This document shows, piece by piece, positions 8,974 through 19,088 of a stretch of DNA of 19,672 nucleotides. This stretch comes from Candidatus Altimarinota bacterium (GTDB taxonomy: Bacteria; Patescibacteriota; Gracilibacteria; Absconditabacterales; Absconditicoccaceae): assembly GCA_027013285.1 (NCBI GenBank), contig JALUXR010000014.1, positions 1 to 19,672 on the forward strand, read 5' to 3'. Positions within the stretch are counted from its first letter, which is position 1, and every line of letters starts with the position of its first letter. Under the pieces are notes generated by a model. The model was not told the DNA's origin. It did no database searches and was given only the letters and a program-made list of their open reading frames with translations. A program made the position numbers and the translations under genes.

Positions 8974-10764
8974 ATGACATACAAATATAATTGGAATTTA
9001 GAAAAATATTTCTATAACTGAATTGATGATAAAAATTTAGAAAATGACTTAAAATCAGTAATTCAAGATATTCAAAATTTCATTAAAAAATACAAATGAA
9101 AAATTCAAAACTTCCAAAAAGCTGAAGAAGTTTTACAATACTATCAAGACGATGAAAAAATATCACTTAAGTTAAATAAAATATTTCACTATTTATTTTA
9201 TAAAAACAGCCTAAACACACAAGATCAAGCAATTATCAAAAAAACTATGGAAGTTGAAAATCTATTTGTAGAAATACAAAATCAACTACTTTTTGTTCAA
9301 GAAGAATTTAAAAAACTAGGAAAAACAAAATTAAAAGAATTTTCTGAAAGTCCAATACTAAAAAGCTATAAATATTTATTAGATGATAAAATTAAATCTT
9401 TGAAACATATTTTATCCAAAAAAGAAGAAAAACTATTAAATGAATTATCACCAATAGATAACCAAATTGAAAATTTATACAATGAATTTCATAGCTGATT
9501 AAGTTTTAAGATAAAATTAAACTGAGAAAATAAAGTTTTAACTGAAGATGAAGTTAGAAGTTTAAGATCAAATCCTGACCCAAAAATAAGAAGATTAGCT
9601 TACAAAACTTTAAGAGAGGTTTATTGAAAAAAATGAAACAAAACAGTTTTATCAAATATTTACTCAACTTTTGTAAAACAATGGTGATTATCTGTAAAAT
9701 TAAGAAAATACAAAACAGTAATGGAACCAAGAAATATATCTGAATGACTTGATAATAAAGTTGTAGATTTACTTATGCAACAAGTTATGGAAAATTATTA
9801 TTTATTTCAAAGATATGTATGATTAAAGGCTAAACTTTTATGAAAAAAACTACCTTTAGCAATTCAAGATATTCAAGCTCCCGTAGTAGAAAGTAAAACT
9901 AAATTTACAAAAGAACAAGCTATACAAAAACATTTAGATGTAATGAAAGATTTCGATGAGACATTTTATAACTATAGTGTAGATTTACTTAAAAAATGAA
10001 GAGTTGATTTCGACCCAAAACAATGAAAAAGATGAGGAGCTTTTGCAAGTTATAGTAAATGACAAGAAAGTTTTGTTTTGTTAAATTTTACTTGAAAATT
10101 AAATGATATTTCAACTTTATCACACGAATTTGGGCATGCAATACACGGTCATTTAAGTCAAATTCAACCTGAAGCTGTTTATGATAGCCCTTTATCTTTA
10201 GCAGAAACTGCAAGTATTTTCAATGAAATGTTATTGTCAGAACATCTTTTGAATGATAAAAATTTAACAAAAGAAGATAAAATCAATTTACTTGAAAATA
10301 AACTTGGAGATGTATTTTCTACAATTTTTAGACAAATACAATATGTAGATTTTGAAAAGCAAGTTCATACTAACATTCAACAAAATAAACAATTTTCACA
10401 TCAAGATTATTGTAAAACTTGGAGAAACACTCAAGAAAAAATGACATGAAAAAGTATAAAATATGATGTAAAAGCAGAAGAAGAAAGTTCTTGGTCTATG
10501 ATTCCTCATATTTTTCACACACCATTTTATTGTTATGCCTATGCATTTGGAAATATACTAACTTTCTCACTTTACAATAAATACAAAACTGAATGAAAAA
10601 AATTTGTCCAAGATTATAAACAAATATTAAGCTCAGGAGGAAGTATTCCACCAAAAGAACTTTTAGCACAGTTTGGAATAGATATCACAAAAAATAAATT
10701 TTATCAAGATGCATTCAAAGAGATAGAAAAAATGTTAAATTTATTAGAAAGCTTGATTAAGTAG
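8974..10764 (+). CDS. pepF: oligoendopeptidase F (M3B zinc metallopeptidase)
   Basis: Cytoplasmic zinc peptidase of the thimet-like M3 family that cuts short peptides, mainly for peptide turnover and amino-acid supply. The 596-residue length is normal. The first half is helical and charged as in PepF. The zinc motif HEFGH lies at 384-388 and the third ligand is probably E411 in SLAETASIFNEM. Downstream are the YAFGN block, which follows HTPFYCYAY and is typical of the family, and the closing SGGSIPPKELL segment. The gene has TAG as its stop (10762-10764), the only intact gene here not ending in TAA; read-through would add just 12 residues before TAA. It lies 67 bases after tatD and 49 before dut. 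No signal peptide is present. Confidence 0.95.
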
Positions 10765-10813
10765 AGAAAAATAATATTATTAAAAATACAATTTTATTAC
10801 TAAATTTTAAAAA

Positions 10814-11242
10814 ATGAAAGTAAGAATAAAAACTTTTGATTGAAAATCTTTAAGTTATGAAACATCCCAAGCTTGTGGCTTTGATTTTAGAGCAAGTGAG
10901 GATTCTATTATAAAAGCAGGTGAATTTTGATTAATTGAAACTTGAACAGTTATTGAAGTACCAGACTGATATGCTTTACAAATACAACCAAGAAGTTCTA
11001 CTTTTAAAAACTTTTGATTAATACAAACAAATTCTGTAGGCTTAATTGATAAAGATTATTGTTGAGATAATGATACAATAAAATTTTCATACCTTAATGT
11101 AAGCAAAAAAGATTCTATTATAAAAGCAGGTGAAAGAATTTGACAAGGAATTTTTATAAAAATCTGAATAGCTAATTTTGAAGTGGTAAAAGTTATGTGA
11201 AATAATAATAGAGGCTGATTTTGAACAACTTGAAATAAATAA
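10814..11242 (+). CDS. dut: dUTP diphosphatase (trimeric dUTPase)
   Basis: Hydrolyses dUTP to dUMP and pyrophosphate, keeping uracil out of DNA and supplying dUMP for thymidylate synthesis. All five motifs of the homotrimeric family are present in 142 residues: CGFDFRA (21-27), PRSST (59-63), GLIDKDYCGD (77-86, catalytic Asp79), ERIGQ (107-111) and the flexible C-terminal RGGFGTTG (133-140) that closes over the substrate. Twelve of 18 glycines are TGA, including three in motif 5. A 24-base stretch occurs twice in the gene, encoding DSIIKAGE before motif 2 and again before motif 4. It is the last gene of its unit, about 90 bases before a hairpin terminator. Confidence 0.95.
10901..10924 (+). 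repeat. 24-bp direct repeat in dut, copy 1
   Basis: Identical to 11111-11134, exactly 210 bases apart and in the same codon phase, encoding DSIIKAGE at residues 30-37. The flanking bases differ on both sides. Confidence 0.9.
11111..11134 (+). repeat. 24-bp direct repeat in dut, copy 2
   Basis: Second copy, identical to 10901-10924, encoding DSIIKAGE at residues 100-107 just before motif 4. Confidence 0.9.
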
Positions 11243-11334
11243 TATATAATTTAAATTATTTATTAGATAAAGAAATCGAGAATAGAGATTAAAGATCGAA
11301 GCAAGACAAGACAAATTTAAAAATATGTTAGATT

Positions 11335-11369
11335 AAAAAAAGGCTTAGGAGTAATTTTCTAAGTTTTTT
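11335..11369. terminator. bidirectional rho-independent terminator between dut and ftsW
   Basis: A run of seven A (11335-11341), then CTTAG (11344-11348), a 10-base loop and CTAAG (11359-11363), followed by six T. The layout is nearly symmetric, so it ends transcription of dut on the plus strand and of ftsW on the minus strand, whose stop codon lies 2 bases beyond. The stem repeats the core of the terminator at 7239-7268. Confidence 0.8.
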
Positions 11370-11370
11370 C

Positions 11371-12462
11371 TTAATTCTGTTTATATAATATTTTATAAAG
11401 TAATGTTATCTCTATTACATTTACCATAAGTGCTGTTCCTCCGTATGATACAAAAGGTAATGTAAGTCATGTTAATGGAATTATTTTAACATTTACTCAA
11501 ACATTTATAAAAACCTGCCATAAAATCAAAGATAAAATTCATACTGATAAATATTGATAATACTTATCTCTTACATAAGGCAATTTTTTTATAGCAAAAT
11601 AAGCCAAAACAAAATATAATGCAAATAATATAGTATTTCATAAAAATCAAATCTCTTCTGAAAATGCTGCAAATATAAAATCACTTTGTGCCTCTGGTAT
11701 AAACCCAAATTTTTGTAATCACTTTCCATATCATTTTCAAATAAATCAGCCAGCTCATATTCAAATAAGTCATTGCTGTGTTTGATAACCTATTCACTGC
11801 TCTGTTTTATCTATAGAAGGATTCAAAAAATAATCAAATCTTTTCTTTATATAATGAAATTGCATTCAAACTGTAAATGTAAAGATAAGTCATAAAACTA
11901 AACTTACAGCTACATATTTAATTTTTCATCAAGCAAAAGTATATAAAATAAGAGCAACAGGTCATAAAACTAATAAGGTTCCCAAATCAGGAATAAGTAA
12001 AAAAAGAAAAGTAGAAACTCAAACGACTATCAACATTGAAATATATCATTCTAAAGATCATAATATCTTATTTTTTTTAACTAACCATCCAGAAAAAAAT
12101 ATTATAAATGCTAATTTAACAAAATCTCAAGGTTGAACAGATCATAAACCAGGAAAATGCAACCATCATCTAGCTCATTTTAATTTTAATCATAATGGAG
12201 TAAAAACTAACAACAAAAAAAATAATGTTCACAAAAAGAATTTTCATCTATTCTTCTTAATAAAATCTAACGGAACATAATAAATAATACCTGCCAAAAT
12301 AAGAGCTATAAAAAGATGTTCAATTTGTCTAAAAAAATAAAAATAATTACTAGGATCATGGAATTGATGTAATGTAAGTTGAAATGAGGAAAAAATACTT
12401 ACAGAATAAATTGCAAATATTCAAAACACAATAAGCAAAGCTCAAACTATAAGTATTGGCAT
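11371..12462 (-). CDS. ftsW: SEDS-family peptidoglycan polymerase, probably FtsW
   Basis: Multi-pass membrane glycosyltransferase that polymerises lipid II into glycan strands together with a class B penicillin-binding protein. The 363-residue protein has about ten hydrophobic segments, the W-L-HFPG loop with QPGDFVKLA, the DYFLNP segment followed by GIGAGGFIGKGYGKG, the PEAQSDFIFAAFSEEIGFLG stretch carrying the catalytic aspartate (near residue 261), and the closing GLTLPFVSYGG motif. RodA and FtsW cannot be separated with certainty by eye; the presence of murC and an ftsQ-like gene in the window favours FtsW. It is the last gene of the long minus-strand series, 19 bases after an unknown membrane protein, and ends at a terminator. 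Its cognate PBP is not in the window. Confidence 0.88.
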
Positions 12463-12481
12463 AAAACATAAACAAAAAATA

Positions 12482-13126
12482 TTAAAATAATGTCTTTATA
12501 TCTTTTTTTTCAACAATATCATCAGTATTATTAGACATTTGTCATACTACTTTTGTATAATTTGTCCTTTTTTTATTATTCAATAAAGATAAATCTATAG
12601 CTAAAAACAAATTCCATATGAGTCCAACTACTATAAATCATCATAAAACATAAAATCAATAAGTAAGCTGATAGAAAGATGCACTTTGAGTGTTCGATAA
12701 TAAATTTATATAATCTTTTGTATAAATTAACAAACTAGCATGTAGAAATAACACTCAAAAATTTAATATTGCTTCATTTTGTTCAAATCAAAATATACTT
12801 TTAATAAAATTTTTAAATGTATATGAAATATTCCAAATTATTATAAATAATAATGTAAATATCAAAATTATACTAGTCATTAAAAACTTAGTATTTATAA
12901 AAGAATATGTATTTCATTCTATCTTTATAAATGGAAGTAAAAATTCTAAAACAAAAAGCACAAAAAGAAATAATATAAATACTTTTTCTAATTTTGTATA
13001 TCTTTTCCATTTTTTATTAACAATTCTTGGAAACTTACTCATTAAAAAGAAAATTACAGAATAAAAACAAAATCTAATCTTAAAATCATATTTGTATACA
13101 ACAGATAAAACTGTACTACTTATCAT
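12482..13126 (-). CDS. hypothetical multi-pass membrane protein
   Basis: The 214-residue protein has four or five hydrophobic segments (about residues 20-30, 47-66, 83-102, 114-131 and 152-175), basic loops, and a hydrophilic C-terminal tail of some 40 residues ending in DDIVEKKDIKTLF. I do not recognise a family and see no catalytic motif. It lies 25 bases after atpG and 19 bases before ftsW, so cotranscription with ftsW is likely; a role near the cell wall machinery or in membrane insertion of partners is only a guess from position. Under the standard code only its first 70 codons would be called. Confidence 0.7.
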
Positions 13127-13151
13127 ATTGAACCTGTTTCAAAATCTATTT

Positions 13152-14033
13152 TTATCCTTCCATTGCAGTTTTAGCTCATACTATTTCTGATATTTCTTGA
13201 GTTACAGCAGCTTGTCTTTGTTTATTATAAGATATATTTAATTTTTTCTTAATTTCTATAGAATTATCTTTTGCTCATTTCATAGCAATCATTCTTGAAG
13301 CATGTTCTCAAGTTTTATTTTGTAATATTACACCATAAACCATATCTGCAATAAATTTCTTATAAACAAAAGAATAAAAATCTTCTTCAGATGGTTCTAT
13401 AATAATATCAGCATTATATTCATCATCTAAATTAACTTCTAACTCTATATCTTTTGCAAATTTTTCAAAATTTTCTCTTTGTAATGGAAATACTTGTAAA
13501 GAAGATGGTAATTGCAACATAGTATTTTTAAAATAATTATAATACACAGAAATATTAGAATATTTTCATTCGTCTATACCTTTCCATATCATAGATCTTA
13601 AATTATTCAGGTCTGACTCTGTAAATCAATCTTTAAGATTTTCAACTCAAATTACTTCATATCAAGATCTAGAAAAAAATTCTAAAGCTTTCTTTCAAAC
13701 ACAAAACACCTCTACTTCTTCTCTTTTATTTTTAAATTCAGAATGTATCTTTCTAAAAAGTTTAGAATTTAAAGCTCAACATAATCATTTTTCAGTAGAT
13801 ACTGCAATAATAAGTTCTTTCTTTCAAGAAATATTTTGACTTGCTCCAAAAATATTTGATAAATTAATCATATCTAACACATACAAAAATTCTACCATAT
13901 ATTTCTTAAAACTATCTGCTTTATCTTTTATCTTTTGTAATTTAACAGTAGAAACTATCTCCATAGCAGAAGTAATTTTTTGTATATTTCATATAGACTT
14001 CATCTTTGCTTTTATAGCCTTTGCATTTGCCAT
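13152..14033 (-). CDS. atpG: F-type ATP synthase gamma subunit
   Basis: Central rotor shaft of the F1 sector, turning inside the alpha3-beta3 ring to couple proton or sodium flow to ATP synthesis or hydrolysis. The 293-residue length is normal. The N-terminal helix carries the conserved ITSAMEIVSTVKLQK stretch and the C-terminal helix has YNKQRQAAVTQEISEIVGAKTAMEG, the two coiled-coil halves that mark this subunit. The gene stands apart from other atp genes, between secG (29 bases upstream) and an unknown membrane protein (25 bases downstream), whereas it normally sits between atpA and atpD. The rest of the enzyme must be elsewhere if it is made at all. Confidence 0.95.
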
Positions 14034-14062
14034 CAGTTTTTATAATTTATGTTTTAATAAAA

Positions 14063-14446
14063 TTATTTTGTAGTATTAGATTTAGTATCTGTAGGTTTTA
14101 CAGGTTCTGACTTAATTTTTACATTATTTGTATTAACTCAATTAATTTTTATATCAGAAGAATTAATTTTTATAGGTGTAGTTTTAATATTAGAAATAGC
14201 AGTATTTGTAGCTAATTGTTTTTTATTCATATAAGGGTAAACTATCGCACAAGTTGTAAAGATAAGTATACTTATAATAGCACTTTTTTTTAATGTTCAT
14301 TCCATAGATTTTTTACTTCAATATTCATTAGAAGTTGTCATACCACCAACTCAAAATCAAATTCATCATTTTGGTGTCATAAGTGCTATAGTAACCATAA
14401 ATATTAATCCACTTAGAATCATAATTGCAAATGTTAATGTAACCAT
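14063..14446 (-). CDS. secG: SecG-like protein translocase subunit
   Basis: Small membrane subunit of the SecYEG protein export channel. The 127-residue protein has a first membrane helix at about 4-22, the conserved cytoplasmic loop TPKGGIGFGVGGMTTSNEYGSKKSMEGTL in a glycine-rich, SecG-like form (residues 24-51), and a second helix at about 54-72. An unusual polar, threonine- and lysine-rich tail of about 55 residues follows, longer than in most SecG proteins and of low complexity. Many loop glycines are TGA codons. It lies in the infB-atpG series, 61 bases after a coiled-coil gene. The family call rests on length, topology and loop, and is quite firm. Confidence 0.85.
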
Positions 14447-14507
14447 TTTAATATTTTAAATATATAAATAACTTTTAATATATAACTTTTTTAAGACCAA
14501 GTTCAAT

Positions 14508-15020
14508 TTAATTATCAAGCTCATGCATAGCTTGTCTAATTTTTACAAGATTTTCAGAATAGAACACATCTCTTTTTCATCATTTAATATTATTTGTTCT
14601 TTTCCAATCTTTAAGTAACATCAGTATGATCATATTTGTATCTAATTTAGGATGAAATTCATTTTTATCTAATCATTTAAAAGCTACTTCTTCATCTATT
14701 TGTGAAATTAATACAATTTTAAGAAATTCTCTATATTCTTCTAGCATAAAAGTCAAATTTTTATACTTGTTTCTTATTCAATCTAACAAGGTTTTCAAAG
14801 TTTTAACATCAAGTATATTATTTTGTTTTCTAGCAGACAATAATTGTTTTTGAAGAGCTAATAAATTTTTAGTATCCAATAAATATTCTAATTCTTCTTG
14901 AATATACTTCAAACTAGTTTCTACCTTTGACTTTCAATCTATTAATTGTTCTAATCTAAGTATATCCCTAGCTTGTTCTTGAGCTAATTTTTGATCAACT
15001 GCATTTAAGTAAGCTTTCAT
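14508..15020 (-). CDS. hypothetical coiled-coil protein
   Basis: A 170-residue soluble protein that is almost wholly helical and charged. Residues 1-90 show heptad-like leucine and isoleucine spacing (for example LAQEQARDILRLEQLID and YIQEELEYLLDTKNLL), which suggests a coiled coil. The C-terminal third is less regular and ends RQAMHELDN. There is no signal peptide, membrane segment or known motif, and I do not recognise a family. It is placed 60 bases after infB and 61 before secG in the same direction, probably in one transcript. A structural or adaptor role is possible, but nothing in the sequence decides this. Confidence 0.75.
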
Positions 15021-15080
15021 AAAACTAAATTAGTATATAAATTTTTATTAATTATAAGAGTCCAATATTTTCTACATTTC

Positions 15081-17540
15081 TTATTTTTCATAAATATACA
15101 TTTCAAGAATATCTCACTCTTTAAATCTTTTTCAAGTTCTTACTCTTATTCAACATTCTCTACCAGCCTTTACTTCAGAAACATTTTCTTGATCAATCTT
15201 TAAAGATGTAACTTTTCATCATCATAATTCCTCATCTCATCTTTTAATAATAAAGTGAGACCCATTTTTTATAGATCAATCTATAACTTTTCATCATAAA
15301 ATCATATCATTTCATTTTTTGAAGAACATAGCTATCATCTCAAATTTACCAATATATACTTCTTCAACTTCTTTTTCTATCATTCAAGAAGCTAACTTTT
15401 CTACATAATCTAATAATTCATATATAATAGTAAAATTTTTAAATACTATCTTTTTCTGTACTAATTTTTTCTTCAAAATAGATTGTATAGAACTATCAAA
15501 TCAAAATATGAATGCTCAAGATGCTTCAGCTAAAGCTATATCAGTTTCTTTAACTTGCCCTACTTCTTCATGTATTATTTTTAATTCTACTCATTCTGGT
15601 AAAGTAACTTTTCATACTGCATATTTCAATGCTTCTAATCAACCAAAATCTCAAGCTTTCAAAATAACCTTTAATTCTACCTTTTCTCAAGCCTTCATTT
15701 TATCTAACAATGAAGATAATACAGTTTTATTCTTTTGTTTTTTAATAAGTTCCTTAATTTTTCATACTTGCTTTTGAGCCTCCTTATCAGAAGGGAAAAC
15801 TTCAAATATTCTTCAACTTTGAGGAACATCTTCAAATCACATTACTTGAACAGGATCTCAACCATTCACTTGTTTAACTACTTTTCAAGTCCAATCTTTC
15901 ATAAGTCTTATCTTACCATACACATCATATGCTACTACTGAATCTTTTTTATTTAATGTTCAAGTAACCAACAATAATGTAGCTATAGTTCATATTTTAT
16001 TATCTTTTGTTCATTCAAGAATAACTCATACACCTGGAACATCAGGATTATATTTTAACTCTAACATTTCAGCTTGTAAAAGTATGTATTCTAGCAATTC
16101 ATCTACTCATTCTCAAGTAATAGACGACAATCAAACAAAAGGAGTATTACCACCCCAGTCTTCTGGCATAAGACCATATTCAGAAATTTGAGATCTTACT
16201 AAATCAATATTAGCATTTGGTTTATCTATTTTTGTAATAGCAACGATAATACTTACTCAAGCATCTTTAGCATGATTTATAGCTTCGATAGTTTGAGGTT
16301 TTACTCAGTCATCTGCAGCCACTACAATAATTGCAATATCTGTAATTTTTGCTCATCTTGCTCTCATAGCAGTAAAAAGTTCATGTCAAGGAGTATCTAT
16401 AAAAGTTATCTTTTTTCAATTATGAGTAATTTGACTTGCTCAAATACCTTGTGTAATACCACCAGCTTCTCAAGCAACAATATCAGTTTTTCTAACATAA
16501 TCTAACAATTTTGTTTTTCAATGATCAACATGCCCCATAATTGTAACAATAGGAGGTCTTTCTTTTAAATTTTCTGTTGTAGCATTTTTACTCTCTATAA
16601 TTTTATCAATATCACCTTCAAACATAGATTCAACTCAAGATTGAACATTCTCTCTTTCTACTTTTACCATAAAATCATCAGCCAAAAGTGCAATAGTTTC
16701 AAAATCTACAGAACTATTTATACCAACAGGCATTCAATTTAAAATAAATACTCTAATAATATCATTTGCTGGAACTCACATTTTTTCAGACAATTCTTTT
16801 ACACTTACAGTATCTCAAATTATTATTTTATCTTTCTTTTTTAAAGTATCTGAAACTTTCAATTTTTTATCAACCTTTTTAGGTTGTGGTTTTGATCTTC
16901 TAATTTGTTCTTCTTTTCTCTTAGCTATATCAGATTTCTTATTTATTTTAAATGAAGTTTTATAAGATGTAGTAGTTTGTTGTTTAATTTCTGGTTTCTT
17001 ATATTCTCTTTTAGGCTTTACAGGTAAATCTTCTTTTTTAACTATTTTAATAGATATCTTTTTCTTTTCTTCAATTTTCTTTTCTTCTTTTGGTTTAGTT
17101 TGTTTTTTTTCTTCTTTAGCTTCTACTCATAAAGTACTTGCCAAAAAATCCATTCATCACAAATCGTGGGAAGTTAAAGTTTTATGTTCTTTTTTAGTAA
17201 TTGTAGCTTGTTTTTTTCATTTAGAATCTGTGTGTTTTTTAGAAACTTTTCTAGATTTTTTAATATTATCTTCAGATGAAATTACTCTTTTAGTAGATAT
17301 TTCCTTTTTCTTTGTATCAGTCTCTTTTTTACATTTTTTAGTAGAAATTTTATCTTTAGTTACCTTTTCTTTTTTAATTTTATTATTTTTTCATAAGAAT
17401 GGTTTAACTTTTTCAAACACACTATCACCTATCCTACTTGTTTTAGGCGAATATTCTTTTCAAGTATGTTCCTTTAACAAATCTAATAAATTTGCCTTTG
17501 AAATACTATACTCTTTTTCTATCTCTGAAATCTTTATCAT
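15081..17540 (-). CDS. infB: translation initiation factor IF-2
   Basis: GTPase that places initiator fMet-tRNA on the ribosome and promotes subunit joining. The 819-residue protein has a short IF2_N-like start (about 1-50), a long lysine-rich linker (about 55-240), a second IF2_N-like domain (about 240-295), then the G domain: GHVDHGKT at 336-343, the GITQGIGA switch region, DTPGH at 382-386 and TKID at 436-439, followed by the beta-barrel and C-terminal initiator-tRNA domain (GRECGIRV near the end). G341 and G385 are TGA codons. The G4 motif is TKID where NKID is usual. The ATG at 17538-17540 starts directly with the domain pattern. It heads a series with the coiled-coil gene, secG, atpG, a membrane protein and ftsW, and has its own 148-base upstream gap. 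Confidence 0.96.
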
Positions 17541-17584
17541 ATAATTCTTTAATTAACAAAAAAAATAAAAAAACTTCATTAACT

Positions 17585-17613
17585 TATATAGAATTTACTT
17601 ATAAAATCAACAA
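17585..17613 (-). promoter_or_regulatory. candidate infB promoter
   Basis: On the minus strand TTGTTG (17608-17613) and TATATA (17585-17590) are 17 bases apart, about 45 bases before the infB start. The 148-base gap also holds a TATAAT-like box (17622-17627). No clear terminator for the preceding pilin-like gene is seen, so transcription may also run through. Confidence 0.3.
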
Positions 17614-17688
17614 ATTTTAACATTATATAAATTTTCAACCAAAAAGCCCCAAAAATTTTATTCAAACCCATATATTTATACTTTAATT

Positions 17689-18498
17689 TTAATACAACCC
17701 ATAAATTGAAAAATTTGCCCACTTATGGTGTTTAATTACTTTTAATACAACTGTTCTATCCATAAAATTTCATTTTGAAACAACATAAGAATATGGAGAA
17801 ACTAATTTATTACTTGTATTCTCCATACATATCGAAGATGCTTCCTTTGCTCAAATAACAACAAATGGAGAATTAGTTACATCAGTTGGATATGTAATTC
17901 AAGCAACTGAAAATTTATCATTTAAAGAAATATTTCAATTTCAAGGAATATTAAATATCTTTTTCTTAGTATTAGAAATATATCATAAAACTATATCTCA
18001 ACTGTAATGCAAACTAGTATTTGTAAAATCTCAATGTAAAATTTGCATATTTTTCCCACTGTAAAGTGCCTCTCAAGATGCTTTGTCGTAAACTAAAGGT
18101 GTAAGTAGTCCATCTCAAGTTCATAATTTTACCCAATTTTTTTTATCTGCACAATAGTTATTTCATCACAACAGACTTTTAGGATTTGAAGAAATATAAT
18201 GAGATAATGATATGTTTTTTACAGAAAAATTGTAATTTACTCAAGTAAAGTTTTTTCTAATTGTCTGAGAGTTTCAAGTTATTTCATCATCAAATCACAT
18301 TCCGTGCCCTTTCATTTTTCATAATTCTAGTTCAATACCAGCATATGCAATGTAATATGCTTTATAATACTTATAATTTTCAGAAGAAATTTGAACAAGA
18401 TTAAAAACATATTTTGTTATCAAAAGTCAAATTAATCAAATTATCAATGTAATAAATAATGTTACTATTATAATATTTCACTTTTTATTTAAAATCAT
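17689..18498 (-). CDS. PilX-like minor pilin / pilus assembly protein
   Basis: A 269-residue protein with a short basic start (MILNKKGN), one hydrophobic helix at about residues 8-30 and then an AYYIAYAGIELELGKMKG stretch, like the A-x-x-A-x-AGxE pattern after the membrane helix in PilX- and GspK-type minor pilins. The rest is a polar, beta-rich extracytoplasmic domain with many Asn, Ser, Tyr and Gly. The G-N-I-I-I junction could be a prepilin-peptidase site, but the usual Glu at mature position 5 is missing, so processing is uncertain. It starts 2 bases after the stop of a clear prepilin gene, which supports a pilus role. Minor pilins of this kind prime or cap type IV pili. The exact member cannot be named. 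Confidence 0.65.
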
Positions 18499-18500
18499 AT

Positions 18501-19061
18501 TTAATTATCATAATATCTAAAATTAAATCATTCTTGAACTGAATATTTTATATTTCTATACCAGGTAGCAGAGTTATAATATTTTGATTTTATTCATAGA
18601 AGGACCAGGACAAATGGTTGTTGATTTTTATTAGTAAAAACTTTAAAAGGATTTTTATAAGGAATTATTTTAAAAACCAACTTATCTACCAAACTATCTC
18701 AAGTTCTAGTAATTGGTATATTTACTGAAAATCAAGTTTTATATTTTTCTAAAAATATTGCTCCAGATTGTTGATATAACTTATAATTATAATTGTTTCA
18801 TTTAAGATAAAGATTTCAAGTCCATCATAAAGTATTTTCCAAATTTGTATATTTTGAATAATCTATTTCTGAAGAATCTGCTAAATTTTGTAAATTCTGG
18901 TTAAAAAACAATAAATCTTGCGAAATATTTTTATTATCTGATTGATAAATATAAAGTTGAGATGCTGTAATATATGCTTTGGAAAGTAATACAAACAAAA
19001 TAGCAGTAATAATAACCACTATTGTAATCTCAACAAGTGTAAATCATTTTCTAAAATTCAT
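18501..19061 (-). CDS. type IV prepilin-like protein
   Basis: A 186-residue protein starting MNFRKGFTLVEITIVV, the class III signal of type IV pilins: cleavage by prepilin peptidase after Gly6 (a TGA codon) would leave Phe7 as residue 1 and Glu11 as the essential Glu at position 5. A hydrophobic helix runs to about residue 30, and a polar extracytoplasmic domain follows. This fits a minor pilin or pseudopilin of a type IV pilus or related machine. It lies between another prepilin-like gene (27 bases upstream) and a PilX-like gene (2 bases downstream), in one operon. The C-terminal domain shows no family I can name. Confidence 0.88.
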
Positions 19062-19088
19062 TTTTTATAATAAACAATCTAAAAATTA

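Noticed and set aside
10762..10800. Read-through of the pepF TAG stop
   Set aside because: The frame would add only 12 residues of AT-rich sequence before TAA, with no sign of conservation.
10814..11242. Apparent preference for TGA after codons ending in T and GGN after codons ending in A in dut
   Set aside because: The pattern does not hold in rpmA or the zinc-ribbon gene, so it is probably chance.
11246..11259. Perfect 14-base palindrome ATAATTTAAATTAT after dut
   Set aside because: It consists only of A and T and can arise by chance at this composition; no second copy marks it as an operator.
11243..11334. Possible small gene or RNA between dut and the terminator
   Set aside because: About 90 bases without a convincing start, frame or structure; most likely the 3' untranslated region of dut.
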